A stretch of DNA of 5,837 bases from NCBI GenBank assembly GCA_024640205.1, contig JAHEFL010000143.1, positions 1 to 5,837 of the forward strand, given 5' to 3'. Below are positions 1-5,837 of the stretch, piece by piece. The DNA comes from Flavobacteriales bacterium (GTDB lineage: Bacteria; Bacteroidota; Bacteroidia; Flavobacteriales_F; PHOS-HE28). Position numbers and translations under genes: made by a program. How positions within the stretch are numbered: position 1 is the stretch's first letter; every line of letters begins with the position of its first letter. The notes below the pieces were generated by a model. The model saw only the letters and a list, made by a program, of their open reading frames with translations. It ran no database searches and had not been told where the DNA came from.

Positions 1-1107
1 GTGATCACCTCGGAGAACGCCCCCACGTTCAGAATGCCTTACGATGGCGACCCTGTGCCGATCCTTGGATCCTATGCAACAGGGACGAGGAAGGAATTGA
101 CCGTACAGGCCGGTTCGATCCTGATCGCATTCGACCCCTTGGTCGACGGCCAGGGTCGGGTTGCTGGTATCGTCATGGGGACCATGGACAGCGCGGCTCC
201 TGATGCGTTAGCCGGGAAGGCCCTCCGGCGCAACCTGCTCATAGCCCTGTTACTGTTCGCCATGTCCGGCATATTCTTATTCACCTCCGTGGGCCGATGG
301 CTGAAACGCGATGAGGCCGATCATGAGGACCTTCTTCAACGCCATACCGGTATCACCGATAGCATCGCCTATGCCGGTAAGATCCAACGCGCACTCGTTC
401 CCTCCCCCTCGGCCTACTCTGAACTGTTCAATGATTCATTCGTCATCGACCGACCGAAGGATATGGTCAGTGGGGATTTCCATTGGGTCCATCGCGTGAA
501 TGAGCATGTTTGTTTCGTGGCTGCGGCGGACTGCACAGGTCATGGCCTTCCCGGTGCCATGATGGCGGCGATCGGATGTTCCTTGTTGAACGAGGTGATC
601 TCCAGGAACGAGGATAAGGATCCCGCGGAGATACTCGGCATGCTCAACACACGACTGGTCTCCACGCTTCACCAGCAGGGCAGATCACGGGGAGCAGGGG
701 ATGGCATGGACATCGCGCTGTGCCGGATCGACCGATCGAACCATGAGATCCTCTTCGCTGGTGCCATGCGACCGCTATACTGGGCCCACCGCGACCGCTT
801 CACCGTGATCAATGGTGATAGAAAACCTGTGGGTGGTGCACACCAGGAACTGGAACGCCGCTATACGGTACATCGAATTGCCTTCACTCCCGGAGATCGG
901 ATCTATTTGTTCAGCGATGGGTATGTCGACCAATTCGGCGGACCGGAACGAAAAAGGTTCATGAGTACAAGGCTCCGTGCGCTACTCGACGAGAACCGGT
1001 CCCTACCCATGGAGCGCCAGGCCGATATCATTGATAAGGCCTTCCTGGAGTGGAAAGGCGCAGAAGAACAGGTCGATGATGTATGCATGCTCGGTATCGC
1101 GGTTTGA
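1..1107 (+). CDS. SpoIIE/PP2C-type serine phosphatase, membrane-anchored (5'-partial)
   Basis: This is a probable signal-transduction phosphatase that removes phosphate from Ser/Thr residues of a regulatory partner, such as an anti-anti-sigma factor; the partner is inferred and none is encoded here. The visible 368 residues contain about 75 residues of non-membrane sequence, one hydrophobic segment (about 78-98), a charged linker with 'YAGKIQRALVPS' (124-135), and a SpoIIE/PP2C catalytic domain (about 150-367). Metal-binding and core motifs are visible: SGDF (D159), ADCTGHGLPGAMM (D177), GDGMD (233-237), FSDG (D306) and the terminal VDD (D359/D360). The domain therefore looks intact and active. 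The part before the membrane segment probably lies outside the membrane and has no signal peptide or earlier transmembrane helix, so the real start is probably upstream of the window; the GTG at position 1 is unlikely to be genuine. Known relatives carry an N-terminal extracellular sensor. The stop is TGA at 1105-1107. The gene lies just upstream of a separate promoter and is probably not part of the operon that follows. Confidence 0.9.
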   Translation: MITSENAPTFRMPYDGDPVPILGSYATGTRKELTVQAGSILIAFDPLVDGQGRVAGIVMGTMDSAAPDALAGKALRRNLLIALLLFAMSGIFLFTSVGRWLKRDEADHEDLLQRHTGITDSIAYAGKIQRALVPSPSAYSELFNDSFVIDRPKDMVSGDFHWVHRVNEHVCFVAAADCTGHGLPGAMMAAIGCSLLNEVISRNEDKDPAEILGMLNTRLVSTLHQQGRSRGAGDGMDIALCRIDRSNHEILFAGAMRPLYWAHRDRFTVINGDRKPVGGAHQELERRYTVHRIAFTPGDRIYLFSDGYVDQFGGPERKRFMSTRLRALLDENRSLPMERQADIIDKAFLEWKGAEEQVDDVCMLGIAV

Positions 1108-1137
1108 GCGTACACGCATCCGCTCCAACCCTTCCCC

Positions 1138-1145
1138 TATATTTG
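1138..1145 (+). promoter_or_regulatory. Bacteroidota-type -7 promoter element (TATATTTG)
   Basis: TATATTTG matches the Bacteroidota primary-sigma -7 consensus TAnnTTTG at every defined position. It lies in the 77-bp gap after the phosphatase gene and 39 bp before the ATG at 1185, giving a predicted 5' leader of roughly 30-35 nt. No TTG or TTTG is seen at the expected -33 distance (about 1111-1120 reads tacacgcatc), so only half of the bipartite promoter is supported. It would drive the DUF349 gene and probably the tightly linked genes behind it. Confidence 0.55.
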
Positions 1146-1184
1146 AACGGCCCCGGATCGGAGGCATTCCAGTAAGTATTGCTC

Positions 1185-2975
1185 ATGGCAACCAAAGTAG
1201 AGCTGATCGCCCGATTGGAGGAGTTGATCGCACAGGAGGACGTTGAACAAGCCTCTGACGCGGTGGATGGGGTGAAGGAAGCGTACGAGGCATTGATCTC
1301 CGCGGCACAACAGGATGATCCCAGCGATGGGCACGAAGAGGATGACGGGGAAAGCGATCCCGCTGAGGCCCCCACTCCGAACGAGTTGACGAAGCAGGAT
1401 GGGGAGACCGGGAGCGATGCCCCGGTCCATATAGAATCAGCGCAACCGCAGGACGAGGAGGACAAGCGCTTCAAGCAGCTTTTGGATGCCTTCAATCAGA
1501 AGGTGAATGAGATCCGCAGACAAAAAGCGCGCGAGGAAAATGAGAACATGGCGGCCAAGAAGGCCATCATGGACGAATTGAAGACGTTGATCGCGGGCGA
1601 GGAGAACATCGGAACCGCTTTCCAGCGCTTTGGAGAACTACAAGAACAGTGGAAGGGGATCGGTAATGTGCCACAGCAGCACTACAGGGAGCTTCAAACG
1701 GATTTCTCCCATTTGCGTGATGAATTCTTTTACCACATCCGCATTTACAAGGAACTCAGGGACCATGACCTGCGGAAGAACACGGCGCTCAAGCAAGCCT
1801 TGGTGAGCGATATGACGGCGCTGGCCGAAAATGACAATGTGCGCGAGTTGGAGGGCCTGGTGAAGGAATACCAGGAGAAGTGGCAGCATGTGGGGCCGGT
1901 GGTGCGCGAGGAATGGGAAGCGATCCGCGATGCTTTCTCCAATGCGACCCGTACGGTTTATGATAAGATACACGAACATTACAAGGCACGTAGGGCGGAA
2001 TACGAAGCCAACCTGCAGGCCAAACAGGCGCTCGTGGATAAGGCAAAGGTCCTTGTGGATGAGCTAGGCACCGAAGTACAGAAAGATTGGAAAGCCCTGA
2101 CCGAACACGTTCTGGAACTGCAGAACGCCTGGAAGCAGGTAGGCTTTGCCACCAAGAAGGAGAACGAACGTATCTGGAAGGAATTCCGGAATGCGTGTAA
2201 CGCATTCTTCGATGCAAAAAAGGTGCACTTCGATGCCCTCCGTGAACAGTACAGGGAGGCGCGCGACAAAAAGACCGCACTTGTGCAGCAGGCGGTGGCG
2301 CTGAAGGAAAGCACCGAATGGCGGAAAACGGCCGAACTTCTGAAAGACCTGCAAAAACAGTGGAAGGAAGCCGGAAGTGCCGGTCCTCGTGATGAGAACA
2401 AGCTTTGGAACCGTTTTCGTGCCGCATGCGATGAGTTCTTCAAGGCACGCAAGGCGAGTTATGCGAAGCTCGATGCCGAGCAGGCGGTTCATGTGAAGGA
2501 GAAGGAAGATATCCTGAAGGAGCTGTCCGAATTCGCGCTCAGCGGTGATCGCAATAAGGATATTGAACAGCTGAAAGCCTTCAGTGCACGTTGGGTGAAT
2601 TCGGGACGCGTATCCCCCAAGATGTACGACACCCTGAATGAACGCTATCGTTCCGCGCTTGACATGCACTATGGGAAGCTCAAAATGGAAGGCGAGGAAC
2701 GGCGCAAAGCCCAGTTCCAGGACCGCGTGGAATCGCTGAAGAATGCACCCGACGGGCGTGATAGGATCGAACGGGAGAACCGCTTCCTGAAGAGGAAGAT
2801 CGAAGAAGTGCAGACCGAGATCCGACAAATGGAGGGGAACATGGGCATGTTCAACTTCAAAAGCGCCAATGGCGAAGCGATGAAGCGGGACATGGAAAAG
2901 AAGATCGAGCGCCTTGGCCGGGATGTGGAGCGGCTCAAAGGCCAGCAACGCGAGCTCCAGAAGGAACTCAAGTGA
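1185..2975 (+). CDS. DUF349 repeat protein with C-terminal coiled coil
   Basis: This 596-residue, highly charged, largely alpha-helical protein of unknown function belongs to the DUF349 family. It has a short helical N-terminus (1-41), an acidic low-complexity linker (about 43-95), five tandem DUF349 units (about 126-190, 197-270, 280-350, 361-427 and 440-500), and a C-terminal coiled coil (about 505-596). Each unit carries a W-x3-G core: W156/G160, W233/G237, W316/G320, W393/G397 and W470/G474. Units 3 and 4 show the fullest second motif (FRNACNAFF, FRAACDEFF); in unit 5 FF becomes HY. The 'EGNMGMFNFKSANGE' segment (550-564) resembles a conserved patch in Bacteroidota DUF349 proteins. There is no signal peptide or membrane segment, so it is probably cytoplasmic. 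I chose ATG 1185 over the in-frame TTG 1179 because ATG is the stronger start codon; a GGAGG at 1160-1164 is too far upstream to decide. The gene probably heads an operon with the thioesterase gene, whose start overlaps its stop. A role as a scaffold or protein-interaction factor is a guess from the repeat architecture. Confidence 0.9.
   Translation: MATKVELIARLEELIAQEDVEQASDAVDGVKEAYEALISAAQQDDPSDGHEEDDGESDPAEAPTPNELTKQDGETGSDAPVHIESAQPQDEEDKRFKQLLDAFNQKVNEIRRQKAREENENMAAKKAIMDELKTLIAGEENIGTAFQRFGELQEQWKGIGNVPQQHYRELQTDFSHLRDEFFYHIRIYKELRDHDLRKNTALKQALVSDMTALAENDNVRELEGLVKEYQEKWQHVGPVVREEWEAIRDAFSNATRTVYDKIHEHYKARRAEYEANLQAKQALVDKAKVLVDELGTEVQKDWKALTEHVLELQNAWKQVGFATKKENERIWKEFRNACNAFFDAKKVHFDALREQYREARDKKTALVQQAVALKESTEWRKTAELLKDLQKQWKEAGSAGPRDENKLWNRFRAACDEFFKARKASYAKLDAEQAVHVKEKEDILKELSEFALSGDRNKDIEQLKAFSARWVNSGRVSPKMYDTLNERYRSALDMHYGKLKMEGEERRKAQFQDRVESLKNAPDGRDRIERENRFLKRKIEEVQTEIRQMEGNMGMFNFKSANGEAMKRDMEKKIERLGRDVERLKGQQRELQKELK
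2961..2966 (+). promoter_or_regulatory. Shine-Dalgarno-like site for the thioesterase GTG start
   Basis: AAGGAA lies inside the 3' end of the DUF349 gene, 5 nt upstream of GTG 2972. It helps choose GTG 2972 over ATG 2987 as the thioesterase start. Such sites are weakly used in Bacteroidota and the motif could simply reflect the Lys-Glu codons it overlaps. Confidence 0.35.
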
Positions 2976-3397
2976 GCGCCTCGAGCATGTCGTTCCCCAT
3001 TGAACTGGCCATCGATGTCGCATGGGGTGAACAGGATGCCTTCGGGCACCTGAACAATGTCATGTTCTTCCGTTACTGCGAGAGTGTGCGGATGCGGTTC
3101 CTGGAACGGGTCGGGATCCTGGCCATGCATGAGCAGGAAGGGAACAGCGTGATCCTGGCCAATGCCACATGTGATTTCCTGCGTCCAGTGAAATGGCCGC
3201 AACGGATCCTGACACGCGCCCGTTGCAGCGACATTGGAACGACCAGTTTCACCATGGAATATGAGCTATTCGACGAGGCCGGGACCTTGGTCGCGAAGGG
3301 GGTCAGCGTTCAGGTCATGTACGATCACAGAGCGGAGCGCAAGATCCGGGTACCGGACCGGATCAGGACGGCCATTGCCGAGCTTCGCGCTGATTAA
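2972..3397 (+). CDS. Acyl-CoA thioesterase, 4HBT/YbgC-like hotdog fold
   Basis: This small cytoplasmic hotdog-fold enzyme (141 residues, normal for the family) probably hydrolyses an acyl-CoA thioester to free acid and CoA; the chain length and natural substrate cannot be read from sequence. The N-terminal motif W18-x3-D22-AFGHLNN followed by FFRYCESVR is the classic 4HBT/YbgC active-site strand and helix start, with D22 in the catalytic aspartate position. The later 'DIGTTSFTMEYELFD' strands also fit the family. GTG 2972 overlaps the upstream TGA (GTGA arrangement), and an AAGGAA at 2961-2966 sits 5 nt before it, which favours this start and translational coupling. ATG 2987 is the alternative and would give 136 residues with all motifs intact, though no purine-rich site precedes it. 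Context with a DUF349 gene and a lipoprotein gene does not reveal the substrate. Confidence 0.88.
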   Translation: MSASSMSFPIELAIDVAWGEQDAFGHLNNVMFFRYCESVRMRFLERVGILAMHEQEGNSVILANATCDFLRPVKWPQRILTRARCSDIGTTSFTMEYELFDEAGTLVAKGVSVQVMYDHRAERKIRVPDRIRTAIAELRAD

Positions 3398-3406
3398 CTT
3401 GCATGC

Positions 3407-3940
3407 ATGCAGCGTACCATGGCCCTGTGCCTCTCCATCGTGGCGCTTGCCTCCTGTTCAGGACCCGCTGTTCCGGAACTCGTTAGAGAGGAGGACAAGG
3501 CGCCCATCAAAATGGAGCGCGACCTCTTCGAGATGCTCATTGGCAACTGGCAGGATGTACGGACAGAAGGCGATCCCTCGTTCCACGAGCAATGGGAGCA
3601 AGATCCAGATGGTCATCTAACGGGCCTCGGTGTGGTCCTGTCAGGGAAGGACACGGTATGGATCGAACACCTTCGGATTTTGCGAACTGATTCAGGAACC
3701 TGGTATGAGGCGACCATACCGACCCAGAACGAGGGGGATCCGGTCCCCTTTGAACTGACCAACGCAAAGGATAGTCTGGTCTTCAGCAATCCGGAGCACG
3801 ATTTCCCACAGTTCATAACCTATGTTCCCACGGACGATGGTGGGTGGTCCGTTCGCGTGTCAGGCATGCGCCAAGGCATGGAACATGCCGAGCATTTCAG
3901 GTTCAGGAGGCAGGGAACGCTGCAGGCACCAGCACCGTAG
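3407..3940 (+). CDS. Small lipoprotein, DUF6265-like
   Basis: This 177-residue predicted lipoprotein has an uncharacterised beta-rich domain. The N-terminus is a short signal peptide ending in the lipobox L14-A15-S16-C17, so C17 would be lipidated and the mature protein anchored in the envelope; the following Ser-Gly does not suggest inner-membrane retention. The mature part shows the pattern I associate with DUF6265: LIGNW near 44-48, FHEQWE, LTGLGVV, then FSNPEHDFPQFITYVP and a C-terminal VSGMRQG. This assignment rests on remembered motif pattern, not a search. ATG 3407 is used; in-frame ATG 3419 (M5) is possible but shortens the already compact signal peptide. It starts 9 nt after the thioesterase stop and its TAG overlaps the next gene's GTG, so it is probably in the same operon. 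Ligand and function are unknown; a lipocalin-like binding role would be speculation. Confidence 0.8.
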   Translation: MQRTMALCLSIVALASCSGPAVPELVREEDKAPIKMERDLFEMLIGNWQDVRTEGDPSFHEQWEQDPDGHLTGLGVVLSGKDTVWIEHLRILRTDSGTWYEATIPTQNEGDPVPFELTNAKDSLVFSNPEHDFPQFITYVPTDDGGWSVRVSGMRQGMEHAEHFRFRRQGTLQAPAP

Positions 3941-5553
3941 TGGACCGGACCGATACACGAGCCTACCGCTTCCTGCGCAGGATGATGCGTTACCTCCTGC
4001 CCATGGTGGGTGCGCTGCTTGTGGGAATGATCTATTATCTGGGGATCTACTCGGAACGGACCGGTTTCGTGGATCAAGTGCTGGATCCCGGATTGAAGCG
4101 GATCACGGAGCCTGTGTTGAACGCGTTCCGAGGAAAACCTCCAATGGTGCTGGAATTGAACATCCACATGGAGGAACCGGAACGCGACAGTCTATTGATC
4201 GTCCGGGAGCAGGCATTGGACGAGGGCTGGCTTGGTGATCGGTCATCCTCGTTCTTCACTGCTACGGTGATCCATTCGCACGATAGCGCTACCGGACGGG
4301 TCGCGCTGCTACCAGGCAAGGGGGATCGGTTCCAGGGAGATCGATGGCCGTTCCGAGTGATACTCGACGGACCTGATACGGTCATTGGAATGCGGTCATT
4401 CACCATGATGGCGGTGACGGACCTCTCTGCATTGCACGCGATTTCCTTTCAATGGGCATTGGAAGGATCCGGTATTCCCACTTTCGGTGTCGCTTTCGCC
4501 GATATCCGCTTGAACGACCGGGATCTCGGACTGTATTTTCTTGAAGGAGGCCTGGATAGCAGCTTGTTCGATCATTGGGGCAGAGGCGCCGGAACGTTGC
4601 TGCGCTTTGACGATGAATTGCTCCGAGGGCTTGGAGCCACCATGGATGCCTCGCGTTACCCAAAGGCGGTGCCCATGCAGGGAGAATGGTTCAGCGCCCC
4701 CATTCTTGTAGATCGTCGGAGCGATGCGATCGTTACCCCTTCCATGGCGGGCGCGGAGCGCAGTGCTCTACGCTCATTGGAAGAATTCCGGGCCGGGAGG
4801 ATGGCGGCATCCGCGGTTTTCGACGTGGACCATTTGGCCAAGCTGCTTGCCTTGTGTGACCTTTTCGGTGGCCAGGGATCCATGTCCTGGTGGAACATCC
4901 GGGTACTGGCGGACAACAGTGCCGGGAAGCTGATCATCCTGCCGATGCGCTATATCGCTGGTTTTCCGATCACTGAACCACTGGCACTGAAAGCCATGGG
5001 CAGGTCCGATCCTTCGGTCGCTCAAACAGATCTGCTGGACAGACTCTTGAACGACCCCCTCGTTCTCGATCGTTATCTGGCCTTTGCCGATTCCTTCAGC
5101 AGCGAAGGTTGGTTGGAGGACTCCCAGGAGCAGTGGTCCTCGTCCTTCGAGGTGCAATTGCGGATCATGCGCGCTGAACTCCCACAACTGGAATACGATC
5201 CGCACGTGCTCCTGCACAACCGTGACGTGATAAGGACCATGCTGCATCCGAAGGATCTGGCGCTCGCCTATTCGCAGGCCCGGTCGGGAATGGTCACAGG
5301 CATCTCGCTCGCGAACGTACATGCGTTGTCCATCCGGGCCACACGTATCATTGCCGGTGCGGATACGGTTACGCTCAGGGAGCCGATCGTACTGAAACCA
5401 CGTGAACGTTCGAAACCATTGAATTACACCCTGCTCCGAATGGAGCAAGGTGTGAAGGAGGGTACGGATCTCCAGATCGAGGTCGGGGTCGTGGGTCTTG
5501 ATGAACCACGTTTCATCAAGATACGATCGTGGAGTATGATCCCAGCGCAGTGA
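3940..5553 (+). CDS. Membrane-anchored CotH-kinase-like protein, divergent
   Basis: This 537-residue protein has a basic N-terminus, one transmembrane segment (about 17-36) and a large domain that is probably extracytoplasmic. Residues about 118-340 resemble the CotH kinase-like family: 'GDRFQGDRWPFRV' (128-140), a GMRSF strand (150-154), ADIRLNDRDLGLYFLEGG (187-204, matching the family's LNG..LGLY..E hallmark), LLRFDDE (220-226), and FDVDHLAKLLALCDLFGG (294-311) followed by WWNIR (317-321). CotH proteins are atypical kinases; Bacillus CotH phosphorylates spore-coat proteins. Where relatives end this core with a 'P(I/W)xFD'-type acidic motif, this one reads ILPMRYIAG (333-341), so catalysis is doubtful. 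The C-terminal 200 residues (about 345-537) I cannot assign; the last part looks beta-rich. GTG 3940 overlaps the preceding TAG by one base (TAGTG), supporting coupled translation; ATG 3982 or 3985 are alternatives. The frame stays open back to 3844 inside the lipoprotein gene, but that extension is unlikely to be used. Family assignment is from memory of motifs and is moderate in confidence. Confidence 0.7.
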   Translation: MDRTDTRAYRFLRRMMRYLLPMVGALLVGMIYYLGIYSERTGFVDQVLDPGLKRITEPVLNAFRGKPPMVLELNIHMEEPERDSLLIVREQALDEGWLGDRSSSFFTATVIHSHDSATGRVALLPGKGDRFQGDRWPFRVILDGPDTVIGMRSFTMMAVTDLSALHAISFQWALEGSGIPTFGVAFADIRLNDRDLGLYFLEGGLDSSLFDHWGRGAGTLLRFDDELLRGLGATMDASRYPKAVPMQGEWFSAPILVDRRSDAIVTPSMAGAERSALRSLEEFRAGRMAASAVFDVDHLAKLLALCDLFGGQGSMSWWNIRVLADNSAGKLIILPMRYIAGFPITEPLALKAMGRSDPSVAQTDLLDRLLNDPLVLDRYLAFADSFSSEGWLEDSQEQWSSSFEVQLRIMRAELPQLEYDPHVLLHNRDVIRTMLHPKDLALAYSQARSGMVTGISLANVHALSIRATRIIAGADTVTLREPIVLKPRERSKPLNYTLLRMEQGVKEGTDLQIEVGVVGLDEPRFIKIRSWSMIPAQ

Positions 5554-5575
5554 CCCCGAAGGTGCATTGAGGTCC

Positions 5576-5583
5576 TACCTTTC
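5576..5583 (+). promoter_or_regulatory. Possible -7 promoter element upstream of mscL (TACCTTTC)
   Basis: TACCTTTC matches the Bacteroidota -7 consensus TAnnTTTG at five of six defined positions and lies 33 nt before the mscL ATG. No matching -33 TTTG is seen at the expected distance. The 62-bp gap 5554-5615 is the only substantial spacer after the upstream operon, so an independent promoter is plausible, but the motif is weak. Confidence 0.25.
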
Positions 5584-5615
5584 CTCCAATACACCACTAA
5601 CCAAATCAAATTACG

Positions 5616-5837
5616 ATGGGAATGATGAGTGAATTCAAAGCGTTCGCCATGAAGGGGAACGTGGTCGATATGGCCGTAGGTATCGTCATCGGCGGTGCAT
5701 TCGGCAAGATCGTATCCTCTTTCGTCGGGGACGTCCTGATGCCTCCCATCGGAATGTTGCTCGGCGGAGTGGACTTCAAGAAACTCGCGCTGGAACTGCA
5801 ACCGGCCGTGATTGACGCCGGCGAGGTGGTGACTCCT
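5616..5837 (+). CDS. mscL: Large-conductance mechanosensitive channel MscL (3'-partial)
   Basis: MscL is a homopentameric inner-membrane channel that opens under membrane tension to release solutes during hypo-osmotic shock. The window holds its first 74 residues of an expected 130-150: the N-terminal amphipathic helix (about 1-13), all of TM1 (about 15-45) and the start of the periplasmic loop. The signature '[17 protein letters not shown]' (6-22) and '[18 protein letters not shown]' (29-46) are close to E. coli MscL, including G14, N15, D18, G22, G26 and K31. Starting at ATG 5616 gives exactly the E. coli residue numbering, which supports it over ATG 5622 or 5625. At the known hydrophobic constriction, E. 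coli L19 and V23 correspond to Met19 and Ile23 here, both conservative. No clear Shine-Dalgarno is present; the upstream stretch is A-rich (aaatcaaattacg), as is common in this phylum. TM2 and the C-terminal bundle lie beyond the window. Confidence 0.97.
   Translation, partial: MGMMSEFKAFAMKGNVVDMAVGIVIGGAFGKIVSSFVGDVLMPPIGMLLGGVDFKKLALELQPAVIDAGEVVTP

Noticed and set aside
1108..1137. Possible terminator after the phosphatase gene
   Set aside because: No stable inverted repeat and no T-rich tail is visible in this stretch.
1179..1184. TTG at 1179 as the start of the DUF349 gene
   Set aside because: It adds only two residues before a good ATG at 1185, and no well-spaced ribosome binding site favours it.
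1789..2427. Minus-strand open frame of 212 codons within the DUF349 gene
   Set aside because: The translation is rich in Pro, Arg, Ser and His in the low-complexity manner typical of shadow frames, and it conflicts with the supported + strand gene.
2064..3023. Long open frame on the minus strand (319 codons) opposite the DUF349 gene
   Set aside because: It lies wholly antisense to a gene with clear repeated domains, its translation shows no recognisable domain, and long antisense frames are common in GC-rich, Lys/Glu-rich genes.
3844..3939. Upstream in-frame extension of the CotH-like protein into the lipoprotein gene
   Set aside because: It would overlap the lipoprotein gene by 97 nt and place about 32 extra residues before a normal basic N-terminus and membrane helix; the GTG at 3940 overlapping TAG is a more usual arrangement.
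4774..5448. Minus-strand open frame of 224 codons opposite the CotH-like gene
   Set aside because: No domain or upstream signal, and the + strand frame here has recognisable motifs and normal composition.
5552..5583. Possible terminator hairpin after the CotH-like gene (AAGGT...ACCTT, GACC...GGTC)
   Set aside because: The stems are only 4-5 bp with long loops and no T-tract follows, so chance pairing is as likely.

Overview
The window is a gene-dense, single-strand stretch of bacterial chromosome with six protein genes, all on the + strand. The first and last genes run off the window edges. The content suggests a relatively GC-rich member of the Bacteroidota, possibly an environmental Flavobacteriales lineage. 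The reasons are a multi-repeat DUF349 protein with the C-terminal coiled coil typical of that phylum, a SpoIIE-type phosphatase with the 'YAxKIQxALxPS' linker, a DUF6265-like lipoprotein, a perfect TAnnTTTG -7 promoter element, and weak or absent Shine-Dalgarno sequences at most starts. The taxonomic call is inference; no rRNA or other marker gene is present.

Layout: (1) 1-1107 is the C-terminal part of a membrane-anchored SpoIIE/PP2C-type serine/threonine phosphatase. (2) 1108-1184 is a short intergenic region with a TATATTTG promoter element. (3) 1185-2975 encodes a 596-residue protein with five tandem DUF349 units. (4) 2972-3397 encodes a 4HBT/YbgC-type acyl-CoA thioesterase overlapping the previous stop by 4 nt. 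(5) 3407-3940 encodes a small lipoprotein resembling DUF6265. (6) 3940-5553 encodes a single-pass membrane protein with a divergent CotH-kinase-like domain, its GTG start overlapping the previous stop by one base. (7) 5554-5615 is a short gap, followed from 5616 by the first 74 codons of mscL, the large-conductance mechanosensitive channel.

Genes 3 to 6 above are so tightly packed (4-nt overlap, 9-nt gap, 1-nt overlap) that they are probably co-transcribed from the promoter near 1138. Their products do not form a pathway I recognise. Three of the six gene products are membrane or envelope proteins (phosphatase, CotH-like protein, MscL), one is a predicted lipoprotein, and the DUF349 protein and thioesterase look cytoplasmic. 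I see no tRNA, rRNA, CRISPR array, insertion sequence or prophage signal. The least ordinary items are the divergent CotH-like protein, which appears to lack the acidic residue expected at the end of the kinase-like core, and the very regular repeat architecture of the DUF349 protein.
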